Below are positions 1 through 5,296 of a stretch of DNA of 7,489 nucleotides, piece by piece. Made by a program: the position numbers and the translations under genes. This DNA comes from JBOGFC01 sp050742155 (GTDB taxonomy: Bacteria > Actinomycetota > Acidimicrobiia > Spongiisociales > JALYHC01). Within the stretch, counting starts at the first letter, position 1; each line of letters opens with the position of its first letter. The notes beneath the pieces are model-generated. The model was given only the letters and a program-made list of their open reading frames with translations, was not told where the DNA came from and did not search any database. The DNA lies in assembly GCA_050742155.1 (NCBI GenBank), contig JBOGFC010000021.1, positions 1-7,489 on the forward strand, given 5' to 3'.

Positions 1-75
1 GCCTCCGGTCCGGCCCGACCACTGGCAGCGGCAGGTAGGAGGCTGAGCAGGCCCGGACCCCGTTCTGGCGCGCCT
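1..75. other. Flanking DNA left of the insertion sequence
   Basis: GC-rich stretch with no supported gene. On the minus strand it has no stop codon in any frame, so it could be the former continuation or downstream region of the GH13 gene that now sits on the other side of the insertion sequence. It is too short to decide. A 7-bp inverted repeat (GGTCCGG at 7-13, CCGGACC at 53-59) is separated by 39 nt and may be chance in such GC-rich DNA. Confidence 0.4.
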
Positions 76-90
76 TAGTCCGAAGTTCCC
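76..90 (+). repeat. Left terminal inverted repeat of the IS
   Basis: TAGTCCGAAGTTCCC. It is the inverse of 2023-2037 with one mismatch (T/G at the fourth base), and the 11-bp core CCGAAGTTCCC at 80-90 is perfect. Weaker similarity continues inward for about 10 bases if one gap is allowed. Confidence 0.8.
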
Positions 91-152
91 TCATCGATAG
101 TCAAGGAATAGGCTCGCTACCTGCCTAAACGCGTCGGGCCGCTCTCCAAGCG

Positions 153-198
153 TTGGCATGTATCTATAGCACTAGATGCTTGCTATTGAAGGTAGCAA
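153..198 (+). promoter_or_regulatory. AT-richer leader of the transposase gene; weak promoter candidate and hairpin
   Basis: The stretch 151-214 is about 47% GC, far below the rest of the window, as expected for a promoter region. TTGGCA at 153-158 resembles a -35 box, but no well-spaced -10 box follows (TAGATG at 173-178 gives only 14 nt), so the promoter call is tentative. TTGCTA at 180-185 and TAGCAA at 193-198 form a 6-bp stem around a 7-nt loop just upstream of the start codon. An 11-bp direct repeat (GTTGGCATGTA at 152-162 and 209-219) has its second copy over the transposase start codon. Confidence 0.25.
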
Positions 199-214
199 CG
201 GATAGGCTGTTGGC

Positions 215-1954
215 ATGTACGTGGCCTCCATCCCCAACCGGAACTCCCCTCCGGCGATCCTGTTGCGAGAAGGCTACCGGGAGGGCGGCAAGGTGAAGAC
301 CCGTACCTTGGCCAACCTATCCCACTGGCCACCGGAGCAAGTGGAGGCCTTGCGGCAGGTGCTGCGCGGCGGCCGGGTCGGCCGGCCGCTTGCCGAGGCG
401 TTCCAAGTGGTCCGCTCCCGGCCCCACGGCCACGTGGCGGCCACCCTGGGCACCCTGAGGCGCCTGGGGCTGGAGCGGATCATCGACTCCCGGCGGAGCC
501 GGGGGAGGGACCTGGCGGTGGCCATGGTGGTGGCCCGCCTCCTCGACCCCCGCTCCAAGCTGGCCACCGCCCGGGGGCTTTCGGCCGACACCTTGGAGAG
601 CTCGCTCGGGGAGGTGCTCGGGGTGTCCTCGGCCGACGAGGACGACCTCTACGCGGCCATGGACTGGCTGGGCTCCCGCCAAGCGCGGATCGAGGCCGCC
701 TTGGCCCGCCGCCATCTGGACGAGGGGACCCTGGTGCTCTACGACGTCAGCTCGGCCGCCTTCGAGGGGCGGCACTGCCCCTTGGCCCAGCTCGGCTATC
801 CCCGGGACGGGGTGTGGGGCCGCCCGCAGATCGTCTTCGGACTGCTCACCACCCAAGAGGGGTGCCCGGTGGCGGTGGAGGTCTTCGAGGGCTCCACCGC
901 CGACCCCAAGACGCTCCCCTGCCAGATCGACAAGCTACGGGCCCGCTTCGGCCTGGTGCGGGTGGTGTTGGTGGGCGACCGGGGGATGCTCACCGAGGCC
1001 CGGTTGCGGGAGGACCTTCGCCCCACCAAGGGGCTGGAGTGGATCACCGCCTTGCGGTCCCCGGCCATCTCCAAGCTGGCCCGCTCCGGGCACTTGCAGC
1101 TCTCCCTCTTCGACCAACGCGACCTGGCCGAGATCACCCACCCCGAGTATCCCGGGGAGCGCCTGGTGGTGTGCCGCAATCCCCTGCTGGCCGAAGAGCG
1201 GGCCAGAAAGCGCCAGGACCTGCTCGCCTCCACCGAGGCCGAGCTCAGCAAGATCCGAGCCGCCACCCAAAGGAAGTCCCGAGCACTTCGAGGCCAAGAC
1301 CAAATCGGCCTCCGGGTGGGGCGGGTGGTGAACCGCTACAAGGTGGGGAAGCACTTTGTCCTGGAGATCGGCGAGGAGTCGTTCTCCTTCCGTCGGGACG
1401 AGGAGCGGATCGCCTCCGAGGCGGCCTTGGACGGGATCTATGTGCTGAGGACCTCGCTGGGAGCCGAGCACCTACCTGCGCCCCAGGTGGTGCGGGCCTA
1501 CAAGGGCCTGGCTCAGGTGGAACGGGCCTTTCGCTGCTACAACATGGACCTGCTGGTCCGCCCCATCCATCACCGCAAGCCCGAGCGGGTCCGGGCTCAC
1601 CTGTTCATCTGCATGCTGGCCTACTACGTCGAGTGGCACATGCGAGGCGCTCTCGCCCCGCTGCTGTTCGCCGACGACGACCGAGCCTCCGCCGAGTCGG
1701 CCCGTCCCTCCCCGGTGGCTCCCGCCCAACGCTCGCCACGTGCCCGTCGCAAGGCGGCTCGCAAGCGCACCGACCAGGGGGCTCCGGTGCACAGCTTTGG
1801 GACCCTCCTCAGGGACCTGGCCACGGTGGTGGTGGGCCGCATCCAACCTGCCGACCCCTCGATCCCCGCTTTCGACAAGATCACCACCCCCACCCCCCTC
1901 CAGCAGCGGGCCTTCGACCTCTTGGGAGTCTCGCCCCGGCTGGGGATCCCGTAG
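215..1954 (+). CDS. IS1634-family DDE transposase
   Basis: Catalyses cut-and-join movement of the surrounding insertion sequence. The 579-aa protein is of normal length for IS1634-family transposases. The N-terminus carries the family-type segment REGYREGGKVKTRTLANL (residues 18-35). The RNase H-like catalytic core shows the expected acidic triad: D177 in LYDVSS, D255 in VGDRGM, and E436 in the strongly conserved QVERAFR block, which is followed by RPIHHRKPERVRAHLF and MLAYYVEWHM. A basic, Pro/Ser/Arg-rich stretch at about 495-525 separates the core from a short conserved C-terminal tail. The ATG at 215 is chosen because the family N-terminus starts there; no good ribosome binding site is visible, and AAGG at 189-192 is too far upstream. 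No frameshift or internal stop is seen, so the enzyme may be active. It is transcribed toward the GH13 gene. Family assignment is confident; activity is inference. Confidence 0.95.
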   Translation: MYVASIPNRNSPPAILLREGYREGGKVKTRTLANLSHWPPEQVEALRQVLRGGRVGRPLAEAFQVVRSRPHGHVAATLGTLRRLGLERIIDSRRSRGRDLAVAMVVARLLDPRSKLATARGLSADTLESSLGEVLGVSSADEDDLYAAMDWLGSRQARIEAALARRHLDEGTLVLYDVSSAAFEGRHCPLAQLGYPRDGVWGRPQIVFGLLTTQEGCPVAVEVFEGSTADPKTLPCQIDKLRARFGLVRVVLVGDRGMLTEARLREDLRPTKGLEWITALRSPAISKLARSGHLQLSLFDQRDLAEITHPEYPGERLVVCRNPLLAEERARKRQDLLASTEAELSKIRAATQRKSRALRGQDQIGLRVGRVVNRYKVGKHFVLEIGEESFSFRRDEERIASEAALDGIYVLRTSLGAEHLPAPQVVRAYKGLAQVERAFRCYNMDLLVRPIHHRKPERVRAHLFICMLAYYVEWHMRGALAPLLFADDDRASAESARPSPVAPAQRSPRARRKAARKRTDQGAPVHSFGTLLRDLATVVVGRIQPADPSIPAFDKITTPTPLQQRAFDLLGVSPRLGIP

Positions 1955-2022
1955 GCAGCAGCGAACCTGCCGTCGGACGACGTTCTCCCTGCTAGAGCAG
2001 CAGATCCGTGCGTCTCGGCGAG
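1955..2022. other. Non-coding right tail of the IS
   Basis: Sixty-eight bases between the transposase stop and the right inverted repeat. No gene and no clear hairpin-plus-T-run terminator is seen, so convergent transcripts from the transposase and the GH13 gene could run into each other here. Confidence 0.5.
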
Positions 2023-2037
2023 GGGAACTTCGGCCTA
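2023..2037 (-). repeat. Right terminal inverted repeat of the IS, overlapping the GH13 stop codon
   Basis: On the minus strand it reads TAGGCCGAAGTTCCC, matching 76-90 at 14 of 15 positions. Its outermost three bases (2035-2037) are exactly the TAG stop codon of the GH13 gene. Confidence 0.8.
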
Positions 2038-3501
2038 GGTGGGCGGCTCGATCCTCCAGACCGCACCGGAGCGAGCCGGGACCGCCACCCGGACCGCCCC
2101 GTCCGAGGAGGCCTGCCCGTCGCCCCAGAGCAGCTGGACCCCGCCCACCCGCAGGTCGAAGGAGGTGAGCCTGACCGTCTCCTCCTGGGCCCCGGCGTTG
2201 GCGGCCACCAGCAGGGTCTCCTCGGCGGCCTCCCGCAGGAAGAGGTAGAGCAGGCCGCCATGCTCGCGGGGGGGCGGCCAGAGCCGGCGGTACCCGGCGC
2301 TTCGCAGGGCGGGGTGCTCGTGCCGGAGCGCGATCAGTGAGCGGAAGGTGCCCAGGATCTCCTGGTCCCATGTGTCGGGCGCATCCCACGGGAAGGTAGC
2401 CCGAGACCCCGGGTCGTGCCCGCCCGGCAGGCCGATCTCGTCCCCGTAGTAGACGCAGGGCGCCCCGGGGAAGCTGAAGAGCAGCAGGGCCGCCAGGATC
2501 ACCGAGGACCGATCGCCCCCGCAGGCGGAGATCACCCGGGGGGTGTCGTGGGACCCGAGCAGGTTGAGGTTGGCCTGCTGGGCCTGCTCCGGGTAAAGGC
2601 CCAGCAGCCGCTCCACGGCATCCCCATAGCCGGTGGCGTCCAGGGCCGGCGCCACGTGGTAAGGGACACCCTTGACGACCTCGCCATCGATCCGGTCCCC
2701 GGCCGCGAAGGCCAGGGTGGCCCCGGTGAAGAGGTAGTTCATGGTGCCGTCGAAGCGGTTCCCTCCGGCCAACCACTCCCGGGCCTCCTCCCAGATCTCT
2801 CCTACCAGGTAACAGTCGGCGTTGCGCTTGCGCACCCGCTCCCGGAACTCCTCCCAGAAGCCCGGCGTCTTGATCTCGTTGGGGACGTCTAGGCGCCAGC
2901 CGTCGATCCCCCGTTCTACCCAGTGCTCCCCGACCTGCATGAGGTACTCCCGCACCTGGGGGTTCTCGGTATTGAAGGCCGGCAGGGCGTGGAGGTTCCA
3001 CCAGGCACCGTAGTTGGGGGGCTCCTTCAGGTCGTAGGCCCGCACCGGGAAACCGGAGACCCGGAACCAGTCCACCCACGGGGAGGCGGGGCCGTTCTCG
3101 AGGATGTCGTGGAACTGAAAGAACCCCCGGCTGGCGTGGTTGAAGACCCCGTCCAGCACCACCCGGATGCCCCGCTGGCGGCAGGCGTCCAGCATCGCCT
3201 GGAAGGCCTGGTCGCCGCCCAGCAGCGGGTCGACCTCGTAGTAGTCGTGGGTGTGGTAGCGATGGTTGGAGCCCGAGCGGAAGATGGGGTTGAGGTAGAG
3301 GGCGGTGATCCCCAGCTCGGTCAGCCAGTCGAGCCGTTCCGCCACCCCGAGCAGGTCGCCGCCCTTGTAGCCGTGCACGGTGGGGGGTGCCGCCCACGGC
3401 TCCAGGTTCGAGGGCTTCTCCAGGCGCGGCGAGCGAGCGAAGCGGTCGGGGAACACCTGGTAGAAGACGGCGTCTCGCACCCAGTCGGGGGGTGTGCTCA
3501 T
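2035..3501 (-). CDS. GH13 alpha-amylase-family glycosidase (neopullulanase/cyclomaltodextrinase-like)
   Basis: Predicted to cut or transfer alpha-1,4 (possibly alpha-1,6) glucosidic bonds in maltodextrins, glycogen or starch pieces. The 488-aa protein has the GH13 TIM barrel with all conserved regions: DGVFNH (117-122), GWRLDV with nucleophile D205, VGEIWEEA with acid/base E235, and GSHDTPR with transition-state stabiliser D319. SNHRYHTHDYY (78-88), MNYLFTG (254-260) and YYGDEIG (351-357) also fit. The start FYQVFPDRF and the SNHRYHTHDYY block resemble neopullulanases and cyclomaltodextrinases, but the usual N-terminal CBM34 domain is absent. A short C-terminal beta domain (about 400-485) ends in AVWRIE. 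No signal peptide is seen, so it is probably cytoplasmic. ATG at 3501 is chosen because the family homology begins about ten residues later; it has no clear Shine-Dalgarno. The stop codon lies in the end of the IS, so the last residues may not be native. Exact substrate is unknown. Confidence 0.93.
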   Translation of the reverse strand: MSTPPDWVRDAVFYQVFPDRFARSPRLEKPSNLEPWAAPPTVHGYKGGDLLGVAERLDWLTELGITALYLNPIFRSGSNHRYHTHDYYEVDPLLGGDQAFQAMLDACRQRGIRVVLDGVFNHASRGFFQFHDILENGPASPWVDWFRVSGFPVRAYDLKEPPNYGAWWNLHALPAFNTENPQVREYLMQVGEHWVERGIDGWRLDVPNEIKTPGFWEEFRERVRKRNADCYLVGEIWEEAREWLAGGNRFDGTMNYLFTGATLAFAAGDRIDGEVVKGVPYHVAPALDATGYGDAVERLLGLYPEQAQQANLNLLGSHDTPRVISACGGDRSSVILAALLLFSFPGAPCVYYGDEIGLPGGHDPGSRATFPWDAPDTWDQEILGTFRSLIALRHEHPALRSAGYRRLWPPPREHGGLLYLFLREAAEETLLVAANAGAQEETVRLTSFDLRVGGVQLLWGDGQASSDGAVRVAVPARSGAVWRIEPPT

Positions 3502-3511
3502 GGCGGCGAGT

Positions 3512-3530
3512 GTGCCACGGCCGTCGGCAC
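3512..3530 (-). promoter_or_regulatory. Dyad just upstream of the GH13 gene
   Basis: GTGCC at 3512-3516 and GGCAC at 3526-3530 flank the palindrome ACGGCCGT (3517-3524), giving a near-perfect inverted repeat with one extra base at 3525. It lies 10 nt before the start codon. In mRNA it would fold into a bulged 7-bp hairpin with a GGCC loop, next to a second 5-bp stem (3530-3534 with 3542-3546). It could be a regulator operator or a translation-damping hairpin. GC-rich DNA makes chance dyads common, so confidence is low. Confidence 0.3.
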
Positions 3531-3550
3531 CGGGCAAAGCACCCGGGGCG

Positions 3551-3991
3551 TCAGCGGGCCAGGAAGCCTCCCTCACCCGGGGCCACCAGGTCCCGGGCGA
3601 ACTCGGGACCCCCCAACACCAGGTCCCACACGCGGGTCAGGCGGACCCCGAGCCGGCGGGCGGCGCTCTCGAGGTCGGGATGGGGCCGGACCAGGTGCCG
3701 GGCCGCCTGCTCGGCTCCCGGGAAGGGGCTCACCACCAGCACCGTGAAACGGTCCGGCTCGGCGAGGCGGAGCATGGCCGGGAAGAATCCGTGCTGGGGG
3801 CCACCCTCGACGATCCTGATGGGCGTCTGGCCGGCCCGCCTGTCGCGGATCGGCACCCCGCCCGCCTCGAACCAGGCGTGCACCGCTTCGGTGAGCTCCG
3901 GACCGGTGGCGTCCAGGAGGTGGGCCCAGGGCCCTTCGGGGGGCGCCACCCTGGGCAGGGAGCGCCGCGACCTGATGCGTATCTCGCTCAT
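3551..3991 (-). CDS. Conserved-looking hypothetical protein (146 aa), function unknown
   Basis: I do not recognise this family. The 146-aa product is soluble, with no signal peptide or membrane segment. It starts with a basic stretch (residues 1-14), has an acidic/amphipathic part around 25-43, then RDRRAGQTPIRIVEGGPQHGFF (split here as 49-60 and 61-70), a hydrophobic strand FTVLVVSPF (82-90), and an Arg-rich helical part (95-120) before a Gly-rich end. The FTVLVVSPF strand and its surroundings look like a small alpha/beta fold, but no catalytic motif is evident. ATG at 3991 follows the TadG-like stop by 14 nt and precedes GH13 by 49 nt, all on one strand, so it probably belongs to the same transcript. 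A much longer upstream extension of the frame would run antiphase through the TadG-like gene and is unlikely. Real gene status rests on operon position, length and lack of a better competing frame. Confidence 0.65.
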   Translation of the reverse strand: MSEIRIRSRRSLPRVAPPEGPWAHLLDATGPELTEAVHAWFEAGGVPIRDRRAGQTPIRIVEGGPQHGFFPAMLRLAEPDRFTVLVVSPFPGAEQAARHLVRPHPDLESAARRLGVRLTRVWDLVLGGPEFARDLVAPGEGGFLAR

Positions 3992-4005
3992 GGGGGCATC
4001 GTAGG

Positions 4006-4419
4006 TCAGCCTTGCGCCGGCGCCGCGCAGGCCTCGGCCTGCACCGAGAGCTCGCCGATCCCCAGAGCCCGCAGCAGTGAGGGGCGAAACGGTTGCACGA
4101 CCATCACACAGACCCGGCTGAGATCGGCGCTGGAGACCACCTTCCGACCGGGCCGGGGTCTGGCGGCCTGGGCCGCCTCGAAGGCGATGACCTCTGCCAG
4201 GGCGGGGTCCAGCCGGAGCGTGTCCCCATAGGCGGCGCCTCGATCGAGGGCGGTGGCGCCGGCCTCGGCCCCGGCATCGGCGACGAAGGCGGCTTCCCGC
4301 CACGTGCTGGCCCACCTTCCCAGGTCGTAGGCCAGCCCAAGGCTGAGGGTTCCCCCCAACACGAGGACGGCCAGCGCGGGCAGCATGCTTCCCCGCTGGT
4401 CAGCCAGGACTGCGCCCAT
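4006..4419 (-). CDS. TadG-like (Tad-domain) pilus assembly protein
   Basis: Likely an envelope-anchored factor or minor pilin of the Flp/Tad system. The 137-aa protein opens with QRGSMLPALAVLVLGG (8-23) and a hydrophobic helix at about 12-30, followed by YDLGRW and the segment FVADAGAEAGATAL (45-58), which is typical of the N-terminal Tad domain (TadE/TadG-like). The C-terminal part ends with FRPSLLRALGIGELSVQAEA (111-130), like the end of many TadG proteins. Two cysteines, C104 and C131, could form a disulfide outside the membrane. Unlike the two TadE genes upstream, it lacks a glutamate at position +5 after the R-G site (sequence G-SMLPA), so it may not be processed as a pilin. ATG at 4419 lies 6 nt after the preceding stop, suggesting translational coupling. 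In actinobacteria a similar small TadE-like protein follows the tad genes. Confidence 0.78.
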   Translation of the reverse strand: MGAVLADQRGSMLPALAVLVLGGTLSLGLAYDLGRWASTWREAAFVADAGAEAGATALDRGAAYGDTLRLDPALAEVIAFEAAQAARPRPGRKVVSSADLSRVCVMVVQPFRPSLLRALGIGELSVQAEACAAPAQG

Positions 4420-4425
4420 CCGAGC

Positions 4426-4773
4426 TCACTTCGCGCTGCGATAGGGGCTGACGGAGGCGGCACCTCGGCCCACGAGGGACACGGAATGCCCCGGCAAAGG
4501 AACCACCACGCTCACCTCCACCAGTACCTGGTCACCGCTGAGCCGAGTGGAGACGGCGGAGCCAGGCGCCAATCGCTCGGCCACCTCCCGGGCGGTGGTG
4601 ATGTCGCCATGCCGGGCGGCCTCCAGCGCAGCGACCTGGGCCGCCTCGGTGGCCATCTCACCGGCCGCTTGAAGCCGGCCGGCGATGACCAGCGCCTGGG
4701 TGACCATCAGGAAGATCAGGAAGCCCAGCACCAGCACCTCGAGAAAGGCACTGCCCCGCTCACCCCGCCTCAT
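4426..4773 (-). CDS. tadE: TadE-like pseudopilin (second copy)
   Basis: Predicted minor pilin or pseudopilin of the Tad pilus. The 115-aa product begins MRRGERGSAFLE, where R6-G7 is followed by a glutamate at +5 (E12), the mark of a type IV prepilin-like class III signal, then a hydrophobic helix (about 13-32, VLVLGFLIFLMVTQALVIAG). An amphipathic helix, LQAAGEMATEAAQVAALEAARHG, spans 34-56, and a beta-rich tail follows (VLVEVSVVVPL, 83-93). ATG at 4773 is chosen because it overlaps the stop of the preceding TadE gene by 4 nt (ATGA) and puts the short basic leader right before the helix. The longer frame upstream (to 4848) adds Pro/Gly-rich residues that look like out-of-frame sequence. No Shine-Dalgarno is seen, which fits coupled translation. 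Confidence 0.83.
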   Translation of the reverse strand: MRRGERGSAFLEVLVLGFLIFLMVTQALVIAGRLQAAGEMATEAAQVAALEAARHGDITTAREVAERLAPGSAVSTRLSGDQVLVEVSVVVPLPGHSVSLVGRGAASVSPYRSAK

Positions 4774-5171
4774 GGGGGGACCGACCGGGGAGCCACTGCC
4801 GCCACACGGATAGCCAGCGGAATCCAGCGTGGGCCGGGCGGTTGCCACAGGAAGCTGGCCGACGCCTCCACGGTCTGGGGGCTCACTCGGACGTCGACCG
4901 ACAGCCCCTCGATCCCCGGCAGGGAGGAGCGGAGCAGCTCGGAGAGGGCGGCTTCCTCCAGGGCCGGATGGGCGCCTGGCCGGGCGGCCCGCCGGGCGGC
5001 GGCCGCCACAGATGCCTCGGCAGCGTTGCGGGCCGCCACCGCGAAGCCCACCTGTATGAGCAAGGTGAGCAAGAGGAAGGCGACGGCCAGTGCCACCGCC
5101 CCTTCCAGGATGGCCGACCCGCGTTCGGTCAGCCGAAGAAGCCGGTCAGCTGGGCGGTGATCGATGCCCAT
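4770..5171 (-). CDS. tadE: TadE-like pseudopilin (first copy)
   Basis: Predicted minor pilin of the Tad pilus. The 133-aa product carries ERGSAILEG (16-24): cleavage after G18 would place E23 at +5. A strong hydrophobic helix follows (about 25-46, AVALAVAFLLLTLLIQVGFAVA), then an alanine-rich helix, NAAEASVAAAARRAAR (49-64), and a beta-rich C-terminal part with VDVRVSPQTVEASASF (92-107). The chosen start, ATG at 5171, lies 43 nt inside the upstream pilin gene in another frame. No ATG, GTG or TTG occurs between there and the ERGSA motif, so the overlap is real unless CTG is used. A weak GAG lies 3 nt before the ATG. It overlaps the next TadE gene by 4 nt. Family assignment is good; which of the two copies matches classical TadE and which TadF is not decided. 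Confidence 0.84.
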   Translation of the reverse strand: MGIDHRPADRLLRLTERGSAILEGAVALAVAFLLLTLLIQVGFAVAARNAAEASVAAAARRAARPGAHPALEEAALSELLRSSLPGIEGLSVDVRVSPQTVEASASFLWQPPGPRWIPLAIRVAAVAPRSVPP

Positions 5172-5284
5172 AGCTCGTTGGCCGTGGTGCGCACCTGCGG
5201 GAAGAGGACTGCCAGGACCAGCACGGCGATGGCTGCCATACCCAGCCATTCCACCGTGGTCACGCCTCGGTCGTCGTAGCGCAC
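5129..5284 (-). CDS. flp: Flp-type prepilin, small major pilin candidate (51 aa)
   Basis: Very short gene, likely the main fibre subunit of the Tad pilus. The 51-aa product begins MRYDDRGVTTVEWLGMAAIA. The six-residue leader and R6-G7 are followed by E12 at +5, the class III prepilin signal cut by a TadV/CpaA-type peptidase; the mature pilin would be about 44 residues. A hydrophobic helix covers about 13-29 (WLGMAAIAVLVLAVLFP), followed by a short polar part and the end TGFFG. Tryptophan sits where many Flp pilins have tyrosine after the glutamate. The GTG start at 5284 follows a perfect AAAGGAGGT (5288-5296), which overlaps the tadC stop by one base. It sits between tadC and tadE, a common place for this gene. 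The tail overlaps tadE by 43 nt. Confidence 0.88.
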   Translation of the reverse strand: MRYDDRGVTTVEWLGMAAIAVLVLAVLFPQVRTTANELWASITAQLTGFFG

Positions 5285-5287
5285 GGC

Positions 5288-5296
5288 ACCTCCTTT
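5288..5296 (-). promoter_or_regulatory. Strong ribosome binding site of the pilin gene
   Basis: AAAGGAGGT is a full match to the anti-Shine-Dalgarno end of 16S rRNA. It is four bases (from GGAGG) before the GTG at 5284 and decides that start. No other junction in the operon has a comparable site, so the pilin is probably translated much more strongly than its neighbours. Confidence 0.85.

Larger units (their letters stand above)
76..2037 (+). mobile_element. IS1634-family insertion sequence (about 1.96 kb)
   Basis: A complete-looking insertion sequence. One long transposase gene fills it, and its ends are inverted copies of TAG(T/G)CCGAAGTTCCC at 76-90 and 2023-2037, with 14 of 15 positions matching. 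The size suits the IS1634 family. No exact target-site duplication is visible. The bases just outside the 11-bp core are CTTAG on the left and CCTAG on the right, which may be a diverged duplication or part of the inverted repeat, so the borders are uncertain by a few bases. The transposase frame is intact and the ends are well matched, which suggests a fairly recent, possibly active copy. The right end lies on the stop codon of the neighbouring GH13 gene. Confidence 0.82.

Noticed and set aside
7..59. Inverted repeat GGTCCGG/CCGGACC as a terminator
   Set aside because: The arms are 39 nt apart, no T-run follows, and such 7-bp matches are expected by chance in GC-rich DNA.
814..1995. Long + strand frame of 393 codons inside the transposase gene
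   Set aside because: It is a Pro/Gly/Arg-rich out-of-frame reading of the transposase, which itself has all family motifs.
1472..3397. Minus-strand frame of 641 codons crossing the IS end and the GH13 gene
   Set aside because: Its first part is a shifted reading of the GH13 gene and the rest is antisense to the transposase. The composition is that of GC-rich shadow frames.
3502..3576. GTG start at 3576 for the GH13 gene, adding 25 residues
   Set aside because: The added residues are not amylase-like and would overlap the upstream gene by 26 nt; the family homology begins soon after ATG 3501.
2923..3747. Plus-strand frame of 274 codons opposite GH13 and the unknown gene
   Set aside because: Antisense to genes with better support; no recognisable domain; Val/Gly/Pro-rich shadow.
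4093..5160. Plus-strand frame of 355 codons opposite the TadE/TadG-like genes
   Set aside because: Antisense to three coupled tad genes with clear membrane helices; low-complexity Gly/Arg/Ser composition.
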